The notes under the pieces were generated by a model, which saw only the letters and a program-made list of their open reading frames with translations, ran no database searches and was not told the origin of the DNA. From an uncultured Clostridia bacterium (lineage in GTDB: Bacteria; Bacillota; Clostridia; Oscillospirales; CAG-272): a stretch of DNA of 6,648 bases. Both the position numbers and the translations under genes were made by a program. Shown in pieces: positions 5,568 through 6,648 of this stretch. The stretch spans positions 1 through 6,648 of the forward strand of contig CALYSG010000096.1 of the NCBI GenBank assembly GCA_945485605.1, written 5' to 3'. Numbering within the stretch: the first letter of the stretch is position 1; every line of letters starts with the position of its first letter.

Positions 5568-5594
5568 AAGGAGTCCGGGAGCTTATCCCGGAGG
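5568..5594 (+). promoter_or_regulatory. Hairpin between two ribosome binding sites upstream of cotJA
   Basis: TCCGGGA (5574-5580) pairs perfectly with TCCCGGA (5586-5592) around a 5-nt loop. The 3' arm covers most of the proximal GGAGG (5590-5594), which lies 7 bases before the cotJA ATG. A second site, AAGGAG (5568-5573), directly precedes the 5' arm. With the hairpin formed, the proximal site is hidden but the distal AAGGAG is effectively 9 bases from the ATG. Whether this regulates cotJA translation is inference. Confidence 0.55.
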
Positions 5595-5601
5595 CAAAGA
5601 T

Positions 5602-5859
5602 ATGAACAGAGGCTTTTCAAACCAAAGAGGAGGCTGCGGCTGTGGGCGCGGCGGTCGTGACCTACCTCCTGTGCAGGGATCTTCCTGCCCCATCAAGCCG
5701 TCATCACGGTCAGGACCCGCGCTCGCAATAGCCTACGTGCCGTCGCAGACATTCGGGGACCTTTACCCTATGTCAGAGGCACTCGGCATGGGTACGCTTT
5801 TCAGGGATCTCTATATGCCCTATCGGGAAGGAGGATGCAGAAAATGTACGAAAATATGA
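5602..5859 (+). CDS. cotJA: Spore coat protein CotJA
   Basis: A small spore-coat-associated protein of 85 residues encoded first in the cotJ operon; in B. subtilis, CotJA and CotJC are incorporated together into the coat. The family core is at residues 39-74: PALAIAYVPSQTFGDLYPMSEALGMGTLFRDLYMPY, with the conserved AYVP-Q, EAL and GTLF positions. Unlike the short N-terminus of many CotJA proteins, this one starts with a Gly/Cys/Arg-rich segment (GGCGCGRGGR, residues 10-19) and ends with CRKC (79-82), giving five cysteines that could cross-link or bind metal. The ATG at 5602 follows GGAGG by 7 bases. It overlaps cotJB by 16 bases. It is probably made in the mother cell during sporulation. Confidence 0.92.
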   Translation: MNRGFSNQRGGCGCGRGGRDLPPVQGSSCPIKPSSRSGPALAIAYVPSQTFGDLYPMSEALGMGTLFRDLYMPYREGGCRKCTKI

Positions 5860-6119
5860 GGAACTGTCGTGAGCGCGACACCTTAATGAACGAAATAGGA
5901 ACTATCAGCTTCGTCATTGACGAGCTGAGGCTCTTCCTTGACACTCACCCGAATGACCGAGAGGCGCTCGAGCTATTCAATACTAATGCAAAGAAGCGCC
6001 GCGAACTCGTATGTTACTACACCGAAACGTTCGGACCACTTGATGCATACAGCGAAAATACTGTCGACGGCTGGAGCTGGAACTGTCCTCCCATGCCGTA
6101 CGAGAAGGAGGCAAACTAA
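5844..6119 (+). CDS. cotJB: Spore coat protein CotJB
   Basis: Second gene of the cotJ operon, 91 residues, a predominantly helical soluble protein whose exact role in coat assembly is unknown. The family signature is plain: IGTISFVIDELRLFLDTHPN (18-37), followed by a helix with EALELFN, then YYTETFGPLDAYS and the Trp/Pro-rich end WSWNCPPMP. The ATG at 5844 is preferred over the in-frame ATG at 5835, because AAGGAGG (5828-5834) abuts the latter with no spacer but sits 9 bases before the former. The gene overlaps the end of cotJA by 16 bases and shares one base with the cotJC start (TAATG), so the three are translationally coupled. Confidence 0.93.
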   Translation: MYENMRNCRERDTLMNEIGTISFVIDELRLFLDTHPNDREALELFNTNAKKRRELVCYYTETFGPLDAYSENTVDGWSWNCPPMPYEKEAN

Positions 6120-6648
6120 TGTGGGAGTATGAGAAAAGGTTACAGTTTCCGGTAAAAATCAAGAACCCGGACGCAAGAGCCGCAAAGATAATCATAAGCC
6201 AGTACGGGGGCCCCGACGGCGAGCTCGGTGCTTCCCTGCGATACCTTTCGCAGAGATTCTCAATGCCCTACGCAAGGGTTTCGGGGCTTCTCACCGATAT
6301 AGGGACCGAGGAGCTTGCACATCTTGAAATGATCGGAGCTATCGTAAGTCAGCTTACTCGGAACCTCACTCCGGAGGAAATAAAGGCACAAGGCTTTGAC
6401 GCCTACTTTGTAGACCATACGCTCGGAGTGTATCCGCAGTCGGCGGGGGGAACGCCCTTTACCGCATCGTACATAGCCTCAAAGGGCGATCCGATCACCG
6501 ACCTTACCGAAGACATGGCGGCGGAACAGAAGGCAAGGACGACCTACGACAACATTCTTAAGCTCGTAGACGATCCCGATGTTATAGAGCCTATTAAATT
6601 CCTCCGTCAGCGTGAGATAGTTCACTTCCAGCGCTTCGGCGAGGCGCT
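6119..6648 (+). CDS. cotJC: Spore coat manganese catalase CotJC (3' end beyond the window)
   Basis: CotJC belongs to the dimanganese (non-heme) catalase family, which splits hydrogen peroxide to water and oxygen using a ferritin-like four-helix bundle; it is deposited in the spore coat. The first 176 codons are present. All five expected metal ligands are visible: E35 (GGPDGELGASLRY), E65 and H68 (GTEELAHLEMIG), E136 (AAEQKARTTYDNI) and H169 (REIVHFQRFGEA). The E-x2-H pair and the 33-residue E136 to H169 interval match the known Lactobacillus enzyme's ligand spacing. So the site should be competent. The start ATG shares its A with the cotJB stop (TAATG), with AAGGAGG 7 bases upstream. Family members are about 190 residues or longer, so only a short C-terminal part should be missing. 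Confidence 0.96.
   Translation, partial: MWEYEKRLQFPVKIKNPDARAAKIIISQYGGPDGELGASLRYLSQRFSMPYARVSGLLTDIGTEELAHLEMIGAIVSQLTRNLTPEEIKAQGFDAYFVDHTLGVYPQSAGGTPFTASYIASKGDPITDLTEDMAAEQKARTTYDNILKLVDDPDVIEPIKFLRQREIVHFQRFGEA

Noticed and set aside
5835..5843. ATG at 5835 as the cotJB start
   Set aside because: The AAGGAGG directly abuts it, leaving no spacer; the ATG at 5844 has a 9-base spacing.
1..6648. CRISPR array, tRNA, transposon or phage signature
   Set aside because: No spaced direct repeats, cloverleaf, transposase or integrase motif was seen on either strand.

Overview
The window comes from a spore-forming, low-to-mid GC Gram-positive bacterium, most likely an anaerobic Clostridia member (Oscillospiraceae-like is a guess). 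Three things point there: a YlmC/YmxH-type PRC-barrel sporulation protein, a cotJA-cotJB-cotJC spore-coat operon, and strong AAAGGAG or GGAGG ribosome binding sites with TTG and GTG as well as ATG starts. A ferredoxin-fused aldo/keto reductase and an ECF-type vitamin transporter subunit fit an anaerobe.

Left part (1-2174, minus strand): the start of tsf (EF-Ts, running off the left edge), then rpsB (ribosomal protein S2) 23 bases upstream of it in transcription order. rpsB has a near-consensus sigma-A promoter (TTGAAA, 17 bp, extended TATAAT) and a roughly 120-nt leader that can fold into nested helices, a candidate S2-dependent control element. Further upstream, in the same orientation, is a small PRC-barrel gene with a TTG start and an odd Lys/Cys tail.

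Middle (2262-5331, plus strand): a divergent promoter drives a stand-alone gene for an Ala/Lys-rich coiled-coil protein with two YegP-like (DUF1508) domains, closed by a hairpin terminator. Next comes a tight three-gene operon: an aldo/keto reductase with two C-terminal [4Fe-4S] motifs, an ECF transporter S component, and a DUF1893 (TM1506-like, deaminase-fold) protein that overlaps the S component. A strong 13-bp hairpin terminator ends the operon. The grouping suggests uptake of a small molecule followed by redox or other chemistry; the substrate cannot be read from the sequence.

Right part (5332-6648): about 270 bases without a confident gene. It carries an unexplained minus-strand open frame, a sigma-E-like promoter, and a hairpin that overlaps the cotJA ribosome binding site. 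Then follow cotJA, cotJB and cotJC (dimanganese catalase, cut by the right edge), each overlapping the next. These would be expressed in the mother cell during sporulation.

I see no tRNA, rRNA, CRISPR array, insertion sequence or phage gene.
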